The position numbers were made by a program, and so were the translations under genes. Shown here piece by piece: positions 6,586 through 14,043 of a stretch of 16,095 bases of DNA. A model generated the notes under the pieces. That model was not told the origin of the DNA, did no database searches, and saw nothing but the letters and a program-made list of their open reading frames with translations. Source of the DNA: Actinomycetes bacterium (GTDB lineage: Bacteria; Actinomycetota; Actinomycetes; Actinomycetales; Cellulomonadaceae). The first letter of the stretch is position 1; every line of letters starts with the position of its first letter. The stretch covers positions 1 to 16,095 of the forward strand of contig JAEZZV010000286.1 in assembly GCA_023418375.1 (NCBI GenBank). The letters run 5' to 3'.

Positions 6586-7950
6586 ATGGTGGATCGGCGG
6601 ATCTTCGGGCTGGAGACCGAGTACGGCGTGACCTGCGCCGTGCCTCAGGGGCGCGGGCTGTCCGCGGACGAGGTCGCGCGCTACCTGTTCCGCAAGGTCG
6701 TGGCCTGGGGGCGCTCGTCGAACGTCTTCCTGCGCAACGGCTCGCGGCTGTACCTCGACGTGGGCTCGCACCCCGAGTACGCGACGGCCGAGTGCGACGA
6801 CGTGCCGCAGCTCATCGCGCACGACCGTGGCGGCGAGCGCATCCTCGAGGGCCTCGTCGCCGACGCCCAGCAGCGCCTCGAGCACGAAGGCGTTCCCGGC
6901 ACCATCCACCTGTTCAAGAACAACACCGACTCCGCCGGCAACTCCTACGGGTGCCACGAGAACTACCTCGTGCGGCGGCAGGGCGACTTCACCAGGCTCG
7001 CCGACGTGCTGGTGCCCTTCCTCATCACGCGCCAGGTGCTCACCGGAGCCGGGAAGGTGCTCCCGACGCCGAAGGGGGCCGTGTTCTGCCTGTCGCAGCG
7101 CGCGGACCACATCTGGGAGTCGGTGTCGAGCGCCACGACCCGGTCGCGCCCCATCATCAACACGCGCGACGAACCCCACGCCGACGCCGAGCGGTACCGC
7201 CGGCTGCACGTCATCGTGGGCGACTCGTCGATGGCCGAGCCCACGACCCTGCTCAAGGTCGGCGCGACGGACCTGGTGCTGCGCCTGATCGAGGCAGGCA
7301 TCCCCCTGCGCGACATGACGCTGGAGAACCCGATGCGGGCGATCCGCGAGATCAGTCACGACCTCACGGGCACCGCGACCGTCGCGCTCGCCAACGGCCG
7401 CACCGCCTCGGCGCTGGACATCCAGGAGGAGTACCTGGGCTGGGTGCAGGCGCACGTCCTGGACGCGATCGACGTCACGCCCGTCGTGAAGCAGGTGCTG
7501 GACCTCTGGGAGCGCGGGCTGCGGGCCCTGCGCACGGGCCGGCTCGACCTCGTCGAGCGCGAGCTGGACTGGGTGATCAAGCTCCGCCTGATCGAGCGCT
7601 ACCGGGCCAAGCACGGCCTGAGCCTCGACGACCCGCGCGTGGCCCGGCTCGACCTGGCCTACCACGACATCTCCCGCAGCGAGGGCCTGTACAACCTCCT
7701 GGCAGCGCGCGGGCTGGTCGAGCGGGTCGTCTCGGACCTCGACGTGTTCGAGGCGACGTCGATCCCGCCCCAGACGACGCGGGCCAAGCTGCGCGGCGAC
7801 TTCGTCCGCCGTGCGCAGGAGGCACGCCGCGACTACACCGTCGACTGGGTGCACCTCAAGCTCAACGACCAGGCGCAGCGCACCGTGCTGTGCAAGGACC
7901 CGTTCCGTGCCACCGACGAGCGCGTGGACCGACTGATGGAGTCGATGTGA
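6586..7950 (+). CDS. pafA: Pup--protein ligase PafA
   Basis: PafA uses ATP to activate the C-terminal Glu of Pup and joins it to a substrate lysine. The 454-residue length matches the family. FGLETEYG (7-14) holds the metal-binding E10. LYLDVGSHPEYAT (55-67) holds catalytic D58. KNNTDSAGNSYGCHENY (111-127) and NTRDEPHAD (about 200) are shared with Dop, its paralogue in this cluster. It lacks the long loop before the catalytic Asp seen in the neighbouring Dop, which distinguishes the ligase from the depupylase. The frame stays open upstream through prcA, but the ATG at 6586 gives the canonical MVDRRIFGLETEYG start. No strong ribosome binding site is present, so coupling to prcA is likely. The stop overlaps the next start in GTGA. 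Confidence 0.96.
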   Translation: MVDRRIFGLETEYGVTCAVPQGRGLSADEVARYLFRKVVAWGRSSNVFLRNGSRLYLDVGSHPEYATAECDDVPQLIAHDRGGERILEGLVADAQQRLEHEGVPGTIHLFKNNTDSAGNSYGCHENYLVRRQGDFTRLADVLVPFLITRQVLTGAGKVLPTPKGAVFCLSQRADHIWESVSSATTRSRPIINTRDEPHADAERYRRLHVIVGDSSMAEPTTLLKVGATDLVLRLIEAGIPLRDMTLENPMRAIREISHDLTGTATVALANGRTASALDIQEEYLGWVQAHVLDAIDVTPVVKQVLDLWERGLRALRTGRLDLVERELDWVIKLRLIERYRAKHGLSLDDPRVARLDLAYHDISRSEGLYNLLAARGLVERVVSDLDVFEATSIPPQTTRAKLRGDFVRRAQEARRDYTVDWVHLKLNDQAQRTVLCKDPFRATDERVDRLMESM

Positions 7951-8852
7951 CGGTGCGAACCCGCCGACCACTGGTGGCGGTGGTCGCCGTCGGGGTGCTC
8001 GCCCTTCTGGCGGGGTGCTCCGAGGAGCCCGAGGCGGTCCCGGACGAGGTGACGGTGTCCGGGGAGCCGGGCGCCGTGCCCGAGCTGTCGTTCGAGCAGC
8101 CGCTCGTCGTGGAGGAGCCCTCGGTCCGGGTGGTGCGACAGGGCGACGGCCCGCGGGTCCAGGAGGGCGACCCCATCCTCATCGACTTCTACGCCGAGTC
8201 CGGCGCGGACGGCTCGGTGATCAACGAGACCTACACGAGCGAGCCCCGGCCGTACCTGCTCAGCGCCGAGGCGCTCGGCGTGGACATCTACGAGGCGCTG
8301 AGCGGGCAGCGCGTCGGATCGCGGATCCTGCACCTCGTCCCGCCGGACGGCGCGTCCGGGGTGACGACGGTCGCCGTGTTCGACCTCCTGCCCACGCGAG
8401 CCACGGGCGAGGAGCTGGACCCGCGCGAGGGGCTGCCTGAGGTCAGCCTCGACGACGACGGCAAGCCCAGCATCACCCTCCCCGCCGAGACGGCGCCGCC
8501 CACCGACCTGGTGGTGGCGCCCCTGATCCGAGGGACAGGTCAGCAGGTGGCGGCCGGTCAGGTCATCACCGTGCAGTACGTCGGCGTGAAGTGGTCCGAC
8601 GGGAGCGTGTTCGACTCGACGTGGGGGACGGGCAAGCTGCCGGCGTCGTTCCCGATCGGCGTGGGCTCGGTCGTCCCCGGGTGGGACTCGGGCCTCGTCG
8701 AGCAGACGGTGGGCTCGCAGGTCCTGCTCGTCGTTCCCCCCGACTACGCCTACGGGGGGACGGATCACGAGCTGGCGAGCGAGACGCTCGTGTTCGTGGT
8801 GGACATCCTGGCCGCGGCCGGCCAGCCGGCATCCGTGAGCGAGGACGCATGA
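7947..8852 (+). CDS. FKBP-type peptidyl-prolyl isomerase lipoprotein, two FKBP-like domains
   Basis: This 301-residue protein should be exported and lipid-anchored, and catalyse proline isomerisation outside the membrane. A basic N-terminus and hydrophobic stretch (8-22) lead to lipobox LAGC with Cys24 as the lipidation site. A first FKBP-like domain spans about 58-150 but lacks the signature aromatic residues. The second (about 187-290) keeps the FKBP pocket: Y211, F222-D223, F235, VVPGW (242-246), Y269 in PPDYAYG and F283. The GTG at 7947 overlaps the pafA stop (GTGA) and GGAG lies 5 nt before it; a GTG at 7953 is an alternative. FKBP genes often follow pafA in actinobacteria. Its role near a cytoplasmic degradation system is not established. 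Its stop overlaps hisF. Confidence 0.9.
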   Translation: MTVRTRRPLVAVVAVGVLALLAGCSEEPEAVPDEVTVSGEPGAVPELSFEQPLVVEEPSVRVVRQGDGPRVQEGDPILIDFYAESGADGSVINETYTSEPRPYLLSAEALGVDIYEALSGQRVGSRILHLVPPDGASGVTTVAVFDLLPTRATGEELDPREGLPEVSLDDDGKPSITLPAETAPPTDLVVAPLIRGTGQQVAAGQVITVQYVGVKWSDGSVFDSTWGTGKLPASFPIGVGSVVPGWDSGLVEQTVGSQVLLVVPPDYAYGGTDHELASETLVFVVDILAAAGQPASVSEDA

Positions 8853-9616
8853 CCGCCATCCGTGTCATCCCGTGCCTGGACGTCGACGCCGGGCGCGTGG
8901 TCAAGGGCGTGCACTTCCGCGGTCTGCGCGACGCGGGCGACCCGGTCGAGCTCGCCCGCCGGTACGACGCCGAGGGCGCCGACGAGCTCACCTTCCTCGA
9001 CGTCACCGCGTCCTCGGGAGACCGGGCCACGATGATCGGCGTGGTCGAGCGCACGGCCTCGGAGGTGTTCGTGCCGCTCACGGTCGGCGGTGGCGTGCGC
9101 GCCGTCGACGACGTCGACCGGCTGCTGCGGGCCGGCGCGGACAAGGTCGGGGTGAACACGGCGGCGATCGCGCGCCCCGAGCTCGTCTCCGAGATCGCCG
9201 AGCGCTTCGGCAGCCAGGTGCTCGTGCTGTCGGTCGACGCCCGCCGCGTGACCGACGGGCCGCCGACGACGTCCGGCTACGAGGTCACCACCCACGGCGG
9301 CCGCCGCGGTACGGGGCTCGACGCCGTGGCCTGGGCGCACCGGGCCGTGGAGCTGGGCGCCGGCGAGGTGCTGCTCAACTCGATGGACGCGGACGGCACG
9401 ACGGCCGGCTTCGACCTGGAGATGATCGCCGACGTGCGGCGCGAGGTCGCCGTGCCGCTCATCGCCAGCGGAGGAGCCGGGACGCCCGAGCACTTCCTCG
9501 AGGCGGTCCGGGCCGGGGCCGACGCGGTCCTCGCGGCGAGCGTCTTCCACTTCGGGGTGCTGACGATCGGCCAGGTCAAGGAGCACCTGCGGGCGGCTGG
9601 CGTCGAGGTGCGCTGA
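8849..9616 (+). CDS. hisF: Imidazole glycerol phosphate synthase subunit HisF
   Basis: HisF is the cyclase half of the HisFH complex. It uses ammonia from HisH to turn PRFAR into imidazole glycerol phosphate and AICAR, the fifth step of histidine synthesis. The protein has 255 residues and a full (beta-alpha)8 barrel. Catalytic D11 (IPCLDVDAGRVVKG) and D130 (LSVDARR) sit at the classic positions. The phosphate-binding loops are LTVGGGVR (77-84), GVNTAAI (101-107) and IASGGAGTPEHF in the C-terminal half. The ATG overlaps the stop of the FKBP gene (ATGA), with GAGGA just before it. It is therefore likely co-transcribed with the proteasome genes, away from hisI about 4.4 kb downstream. hisH is not in the window. 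Confidence 0.97.
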   Translation: MTAIRVIPCLDVDAGRVVKGVHFRGLRDAGDPVELARRYDAEGADELTFLDVTASSGDRATMIGVVERTASEVFVPLTVGGGVRAVDDVDRLLRAGADKVGVNTAAIARPELVSEIAERFGSQVLVLSVDARRVTDGPPTTSGYEVTTHGGRRGTGLDAVAWAHRAVELGAGEVLLNSMDADGTTAGFDLEMIADVRREVAVPLIASGGAGTPEHFLEAVRAGADAVLAASVFHFGVLTIGQVKEHLRAAGVEVR

Positions 9617-9622
9617 CGGCCT

Positions 9623-9643
9623 CGGGGCCGCGCCCATGCCCCG
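9623..9643 (+). terminator. Weak stem-loop after hisF
   Basis: CGGGGC (9623-9628) can pair with GCCCCG (9638-9643) around a 9-nt loop, 7 nt past the hisF stop. No T-run follows, and the second arm lies inside a self-complementary GCCCCGGGGC. This could end the pup-hisF transcript but may be chance. Confidence 0.25.
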
Positions 9644-9750
9644 GGGCGACGGTCCGGTCCGGTCGTCGTCATGGTTCGGCCCTCGGCGGAACCGGCTCGG
9701 GACCGTGGTCGGGTCCGTGAGATGCTGGGTATATCCCCGACCACCTGATG
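9644..9750 (+). promoter_or_regulatory. Upstream region of the ABC exporter pair, no clear promoter
   Basis: This is most of the 145-nt gap between hisF and the first exporter gene. The only notably AT-rich spot is TATATC at 9730-9735, preceded by TGGG; it is a possible -10 but ends in C rather than T and has no visible -35 partner. A promoter here is plausible because the gap is the longest in the + strand gene series. No operator palindrome is convincing. Confidence 0.25.
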
Positions 9751-9756
9751 AGAGGA
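9751..9756 (+). promoter_or_regulatory. Ribosome binding site fixing the first exporter start
   Basis: AGAGGA lies 5 nt before the GTG at 9762. The reading frame is open back to 9636, but upstream candidate starts lack such a site and would add a Pro/Arg-rich stretch with no family counterpart, so the GTG is preferred. Confidence 0.55.
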
Positions 9757-9761
9757 CCGCT

Positions 9762-11681
9762 GTGCGCCTGCGCCCTGCCGCCCCAAGGGGCGGCGCCCGG
9801 GCGGCGCGCCCCGCGGCCCTGACCGGCGGCGTCGTGCGGCGCTCGGCCCAGCTCATCGGGCGAGGCATGCGCGCCCACCCGGTCACCTACGTGCTGGCGG
9901 TCGGCCTGTCCGGCGTGTTCGGCGCGGCGACGGTGGCCGTGAGCCAGGTGCTCGGCGCGGTGACCGACCGGGTCGTCGTGCCCGCCCTCGACGGCGACGC
10001 CGACGCGCGCGGCGACATCGGGCTGGCGGGGCTGGCGCTCGTGGCGGTCGCTGTCACGCTGGCCGTCGGGGTCGCGGGGCGGCGCATCTTCGCCGGGGTC
10101 GGCTACTCGGACATCGGCGCGGACCACCGGCGCGGCGTGACGCGGCAGTACCTGCGCCTTCCCCTGTCGTGGCACCGCAGGCACCCGACCGGTCAGCTCC
10201 TGGCCAACGCCAGCTCCGACGTCGAGGCGGCCACGGGGGTGTTCAACCCGCTGCCCTTCGCCCTCGGCGTGGTCGTGATGATCGTCGTGGCGGCTGTCGC
10301 GCTCTTCGCCGTCGACCCGTGGATCGCGCTCACCGCGCTGGCCGTGCTGCCGCTCGCCGTGCTGGCGAACGTCGTGTTCCAGCGGTACATGACCCCGGCC
10401 GTGACCCGCGCACAGCAGCTGCGCGCCACCGTGTCCGACGTCGCGCACGAGAGCTTCGAGGCCGCCCTCCTGGTGAAGTCGCTCGGAACGGCCGACCGCG
10501 AGGAGGCCCGCTTCGCGGGCAAGGCGGACGAGCTCCGGGCCGCGAACGTCCGGGTCGGCCAGGTGCGCGCGATGTTCGACCCGGTGATCGAGCTGCTGCC
10601 GAGCCTCGGCACGCTGGCGGTGCTGCTGGTCGGGGCCCACCGGGCAGCCGCCGGGGCGGTGGGGCCCGGCGACATCGTCTCGGCGGGCTACCTGCTCACG
10701 CTCATGGCGGTTCCCGTCCGCGCGTTCGGCTGGGTGCTCGGCGAGCTCCCGCGCGCGCTCGTCGGCTACGACCGCATCGCCCGCGTCCTCGACGCACGCA
10801 GCGACCTTCCGCCCGGCACCGTGCGGCTGGCGCCCGCGACGCGTGGGCTGATGGTCGAGCTGCGCGACGTCACGGTCACGGTCGCCGGCACCGAGGGCCC
10901 GGTGGACCTGCTCGCGGGTGTCGACCTGGCGCTCGGCCCGGGACGGACCGTGGCGCTGGTCGGGCCGACGGGCTCGGGCAAGAGCACGCTCGCGGGACTT
11001 CTCGCGCGGCTGCGCGACCCCGAGCGGGGCCGGGTGCTGCTCGACGGGGTCGACCTGAGGGACCTGCGCCCCGACGACGTCGCCGCCCAGGTCGCCTTCG
11101 TCGCGCAGCAGACATTCATCTTCGAGGACAGCGTGCGCGCGAACGTCACTCTCGCCGATGCCGACGACCCGGCCGCACCCACGGACGACGAGGTCTGGGC
11201 GGCCCTGGCGACGGCCCGCGTGGACCACGTGGTCCGGTCCCTGCCGGACGGGCTCGACGCGCCGCTGGGCGAGCGGGGCGCGAACCTCTCCGGCGGGCAG
11301 CGGCAGCGCCTCGCGATCGCGCGCGCCCTCGTGCGCCGCCCGCGCCTGCTCGTGCTCGACGACGCGACGTCCGCCGTCGACCCTCGCGTGGAGCAGCAGA
11401 TCCTGCGCGCCCTGGGGTCGGCGTGGGGCCCGGGAAGCGGGCCGACGGTGCTGCTGGTCGCGTACCGGATGTCGTCGGTGCTCCTGGCGGACGAGGTCGT
11501 GCACCTCGCGGCGGGCACGGTCGTCGACCGGGGGACCCACGAGGCGTTGCTGGCCCGCGACCCGGGGTACGCGGAGCTCGCGACCGCGTACCAGCGTGAC
11601 TCCGAGCGACGTGCGGTGGCCGGGGACGGCGACGGCGAGACGGCCGGGGACGCCGACGTGGTCGAGGAGGTGGACGCGTGA
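9762..11681 (+). CDS. ABC exporter half-transporter, degenerate ATPase site partner
   Basis: This 639-residue protein has a six-helix exporter transmembrane domain (about 40-340) fused to an ATP-binding domain (about 365-612). Walker A is GPTGSGKS (401-408), the Q-loop is Q449, the signature is canonical LSGGQ (509-513) and the D-loop is SAVD. Two catalytic positions deviate. The residue after the Walker B Asp is D534 rather than Glu, and the H-loop histidine is Y568 (AYRMSS). These are hallmarks of the non-hydrolytic half of heterodimeric exporters such as TM287/288 or BmrCD. The next gene supplies the matching half and overlaps by 4 nt. The C-terminus carries an acidic tail (615-639). The substrate cannot be told from sequence; drug, lipid or peptide export are all possible. 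Confidence 0.9.
   Translation: MRLRPAAPRGGARAARPAALTGGVVRRSAQLIGRGMRAHPVTYVLAVGLSGVFGAATVAVSQVLGAVTDRVVVPALDGDADARGDIGLAGLALVAVAVTLAVGVAGRRIFAGVGYSDIGADHRRGVTRQYLRLPLSWHRRHPTGQLLANASSDVEAATGVFNPLPFALGVVVMIVVAAVALFAVDPWIALTALAVLPLAVLANVVFQRYMTPAVTRAQQLRATVSDVAHESFEAALLVKSLGTADREEARFAGKADELRAANVRVGQVRAMFDPVIELLPSLGTLAVLLVGAHRAAAGAVGPGDIVSAGYLLTLMAVPVRAFGWVLGELPRALVGYDRIARVLDARSDLPPGTVRLAPATRGLMVELRDVTVTVAGTEGPVDLLAGVDLALGPGRTVALVGPTGSGKSTLAGLLARLRDPERGRVLLDGVDLRDLRPDDVAAQVAFVAQQTFIFEDSVRANVTLADADDPAAPTDDEVWAALATARVDHVVRSLPDGLDAPLGERGANLSGGQRQRLAIARALVRRPRLLVLDDATSAVDPRVEQQILRALGSAWGPGSGPTVLLVAYRMSSVLLADEVVHLAAGTVVDRGTHEALLARDPGYAELATAYQRDSERRAVAGDGDGETAGDADVVEEVDA
11665..11672 (+). promoter_or_regulatory. 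Strong ribosome binding site of the second exporter gene
   Basis: AGGAGGTG lies inside the last codons of the first exporter gene, 5 nt before the GTG at 11678. With the GTGA overlap it favours equal synthesis of the two halves. Confidence 0.7.
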
Positions 11682-13486
11682 GCGACACCACGGGCGTCCG
11701 GCTCGAGACCACGAGCACGCTCGGCTCGTGGGCCACCCTGCGCCGCGGGCTGCAGGTCTCGCCGCAGCTCGCTCGCGGCTTCGGCGTCACGCTGCTGCTG
11801 GCCGCCCTCGCGGCCGCGGGCCGGGTCGTCGTGCCGATCGCGGTGCAGCAGACCATCGACACCGGCATCCTCGCCGACGGCGGACCGCGCGTCGGGCGGG
11901 TGACGCTGCTCGTGGGGCTCGCTGCCGTGGCGCTCGTCGTGGCCGGCGCGTGCTCGGCGGCGGTGAACGTCCGCCTGTTCCGGCGCAGCGAGGAGGGGCT
12001 GGCGGGGCTGCGCGTCGCAGCCTTCCGTCGCGTGCACGACCTGTCCGTCCTGACCCAGGGCACCGAGCGGCGCGGCAGCCTCGTCTCCCGGGTGACCGGC
12101 GACGTCGACACGATCTCCCTGTTCGTGCAGTGGGGCGGCATCATGCTGCTCGTCTCGGTGCTGCAGATCCTCGTGGCGACCGCCCTCATGCTCGCCTACT
12201 CCTGGCAGCTCGCCGTCGTCGTCTGGCTCTCCTTCCTGCCGTTGGTGCTCGTGCTCCGACCGGCGCAGAAGCGGGTGAGCGCGGCGTACGCCACCGTGCG
12301 CGCGCGCACCGGCGCGATGCTCGGCGCGATCTCCGAGGCCGTCGTGGGCGCGGAGACGATCCGCGCGTACGGCGTGGGCGCACGGACCGAGCGGCGGATC
12401 GACCGGGCGGTCACGGCGACGCGCGACGCGCAGGTCCGCGCTCAGACCCGGGTGTCCCTGGTGTTCTCCACGGGCGTGCTCGTGGCGAACCTGGTGCTCG
12501 CGGCGGTCGTCGTGGTCGGCACCCTGCTCGGCGTGGACGGGCAGATCACCGCCGGCCGGCTGCTGGCGTTCCTCTTCCTGGTCCAGCTCTTCACCGGGCC
12601 GGTCCAGATGGCGACCGAGATCCTCAACGAGCTCCAGAACGCGCTCGCGGGCTGGCGGCGGGTGCTCGGCGTCATCGACACGGAGGCCGAGATCGCGGAC
12701 CCGCCGGGCGGCGGCCAGCCGAGCCCGCGCGGCGCCGGCCGCGTCGAGCTGCGCGGCGTCGCGTTCGCCTACCCGGGCGGCCCGCCGGTGCTGCGGGACG
12801 TCGACCTGGTCGTCCCCGCGCACACCAGGGCCGCCGTGGTCGGCTCGACCGGCTCCGGCAAGACGACCCTCGCCCGGCTCGTCACGCGGCTGATGGACCC
12901 GGTGCGCGGCGAGGTCCTCCTCGACGGCGTCGACCTGCGCGAGCTCGCCCTGGCCGACCTCCGGGCGCGCGTCGTCGTCGTGCCTCAGGAGGGTTTCCTC
13001 TTCGACGGGACGATCGCCGAGAACGTCGCCTACGGTCTGCGGGGACCCGGCGCCCAGGAGACCGACGCGGTCGAGGTGGCGCTGCGCGCCTTCGCCGAGC
13101 TCGACCTGGCGGACTGGCTCTCCGACCTGCCCGACGGCGTGACGACCGAGGTGGGGCAGCGCGGCGAGCGCCTGTCGGCGGGGGAGAGGCAGCTGGTCGC
13201 GCTGGCGCGGGCGCACGTCGCCGCGGCGGACGTGCTGGTGCTCGACGAGGCGACGAGTGCCGTCGACCCGGCGACCGAGGTGCGGATGGCACGCGCCCAG
13301 GAGCAGCTCACGCACGGGCGCACGACCATCACGATCGCGCACCGGCTGTCGACGGCGGAGGCGGCGGACCTCGTCGTGGTGATGGAGGAGGGCCGGGTCG
13401 TCCAGGTGGGCCCGCACGCGACCCTGCTCGCCGAGGACGGGCCCTACGCCGCGATGTTCGCCGCCTGGCTCGCCCAGACCCGCTGA
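11678..13486 (+). CDS. ABC exporter half-transporter, catalytic partner
   Basis: This 602-residue protein pairs with the preceding gene product. The transmembrane domain (about 30-325) has helices near 35-55, 74-96, 153-172, 175-193 and 263-285. The nucleotide domain (about 355-600) has Walker A GSTGSGKT (389-396), Q-loop Q437, Walker B with catalytic E524 (VLDEATSAVD) and H-loop H555 (IAHRLST), all canonical. Its signature, however, is LSAGE (499-503) rather than LSGGQ. In a heterodimer this signature faces the ATP bound by the partner, whose Walker B and H-loop are also altered, so the defects gather in one site. The GTG start overlaps the upstream stop (GTGA) behind a strong ribosome binding site. 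The 3' end overlaps the convergent VanZ-like gene by 43 bp. Confidence 0.92.
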   Translation: MSDTTGVRLETTSTLGSWATLRRGLQVSPQLARGFGVTLLLAALAAAGRVVVPIAVQQTIDTGILADGGPRVGRVTLLVGLAAVALVVAGACSAAVNVRLFRRSEEGLAGLRVAAFRRVHDLSVLTQGTERRGSLVSRVTGDVDTISLFVQWGGIMLLVSVLQILVATALMLAYSWQLAVVVWLSFLPLVLVLRPAQKRVSAAYATVRARTGAMLGAISEAVVGAETIRAYGVGARTERRIDRAVTATRDAQVRAQTRVSLVFSTGVLVANLVLAAVVVVGTLLGVDGQITAGRLLAFLFLVQLFTGPVQMATEILNELQNALAGWRRVLGVIDTEAEIADPPGGGQPSPRGAGRVELRGVAFAYPGGPPVLRDVDLVVPAHTRAAVVGSTGSGKTTLARLVTRLMDPVRGEVLLDGVDLRELALADLRARVVVVPQEGFLFDGTIAENVAYGLRGPGAQETDAVEVALRAFAELDLADWLSDLPDGVTTEVGQRGERLSAGERQLVALARAHVAAADVLVLDEATSAVDPATEVRMARAQEQLTHGRTTITIAHRLSTAEAADLVVVMEEGRVVQVGPHATLLAEDGPYAAMFAAWLAQTR

Positions 13487-13947
13487 GCCCGCCGCAGGGC
13501 GACCAGCGCGAGCGCCGCGCCCAGGACGGCACCAAGGGTGTTGGCGAGCCAGTCGTTGGTGTCGCACGAGCGGCCGATGGCGGGCACGACCGCCTGCACG
13601 ACCTCCAGGGCGACCGACGCCCCCGTGCCCGCGAGCAGGGCTGCCACCGGACGCCGGAGGGCGATGCCGAGGAGGAGCACGGGCGCCACGAAGAGCACGA
13701 CGTTCGCCATGAGCTCGACCCGGCCGGGCGTCGGCAGGGCCCACTGCACCGTGCAGCGGGCGAACAGCTCCCGGTCGACGGGGACGAGGGTCAGCGCCAG
13801 GACGGGCAGCAGGGAGACGGACGCGAGGGTCCAGGTCAGACGGCGGTGCGCGGCGAGCGTGGGCCCGGCCAGCAGGCCGGCCACGACGACCACGACGAGC
13901 AGCGTCGGCGCGACCCAGGAGTGCTCGACGAGGAGGGTCGAGATCAT
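13444..13947 (-). CDS. VanZ-like family membrane protein
   Basis: This 167-residue protein has about five membrane helices (near 12-32, 38-56, 79-96, 101-118 and 133-151). It carries the VanZ-like pattern: E115 in ALEVVQ, R126, then SCDTNDWLANTLGAVLG with D129, D132, N136, G139 and G143. VanZ of enterococci gives low-level teicoplanin resistance; most members of this broad family have no known role, so no resistance function is claimed. It is the only - strand gene here. Its last 14 codons overlap the end of the second exporter gene in opposite orientation. No ribosome binding site precedes the ATG; a 10-codon ORF immediately upstream shares ATGA with it, suggesting translational coupling. 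Confidence 0.8.
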   Translation of the reverse strand: MISTLLVEHSWVAPTLLVVVVVAGLLAGPTLAAHRRLTWTLASVSLLPVLALTLVPVDRELFARCTVQWALPTPGRVELMANVVLFVAPVLLLGIALRRPVAALLAGTGASVALEVVQAVVPAIGRSCDTNDWLANTLGAVLGAALALVALRRAQRVWASQAANIAA

Positions 13948-13976
13948 GCCGGGCCGTGGGCGTCAGTGGTGGGCAT
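13944..13976 (-). CDS. Possible 10-residue leaderless leader ORF of the VanZ-like gene
   Basis: On the - strand an ATG at 13976 opens MPTTDAHGPA and stops at a TGA (13946-13944) that overlaps the VanZ gene ATG. TACCCT lies 6 nt before this ATG, so a transcript starting at the ATG is plausible. Such leaderless mini-ORFs are known in actinobacteria. The peptide is not enriched in one amino acid, so coupling is more likely than attenuation. It is too short to prove by coding statistics. Confidence 0.3.
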   Translation of the reverse strand: MPTTDAHGPA

Positions 13977-13982
13977 CGGGCC

Positions 13983-13988
13983 AGGGTA
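13983..13988 (-). promoter_or_regulatory. Candidate -10 element for the VanZ-like gene
   Basis: On the - strand the sequence is TACCCT, matching TANNNT, with 6 nt to the ATG of the mini-ORF. No good -35 box is visible. It sits in the 96-nt space between the divergent VanZ-like gene and hisI. Confidence 0.35.
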
Positions 13989-14031
13989 GGCGGTCGGAGG
14001 AACGACGCGGCACCGCCGCACGAGGGCGTGG

Positions 14032-14037
14032 CAGGAT
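14032..14037 (+). promoter_or_regulatory. Candidate -10 element for leaderless hisI-trpE
   Basis: CAGGAT, a one-base departure from TANNNT, ends 6 nt before the hisI GTG, and no ribosome binding site precedes that start. A leaderless transcript would leave no space for a Trp or His attenuator leader. None is visible upstream. Confidence 0.3.
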
Positions 14038-14043
14038 CGGCTG

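Noticed and set aside
3095..7950. dop and pafA as a recent duplication
   Set aside because: They share GxETEYG, HENY and NTRDEPHAD motifs but differ widely elsewhere. They are known ancient paralogues present together in most Pup-containing genomes.
9728..9738. GGGTATATCCC as an operator palindrome ahead of the exporter genes
   Set aside because: Only the outer GGG/CCC arms are symmetric; the central TATAT does not match its reverse complement, so it is not a true inverted repeat.
10766..13744. Long - strand ORF of 992 codons opposite the exporter pair
   Set aside because: It lies against two clear ABC transporter genes and shows low-complexity Arg/Ser/Ala sequence with no family motif.
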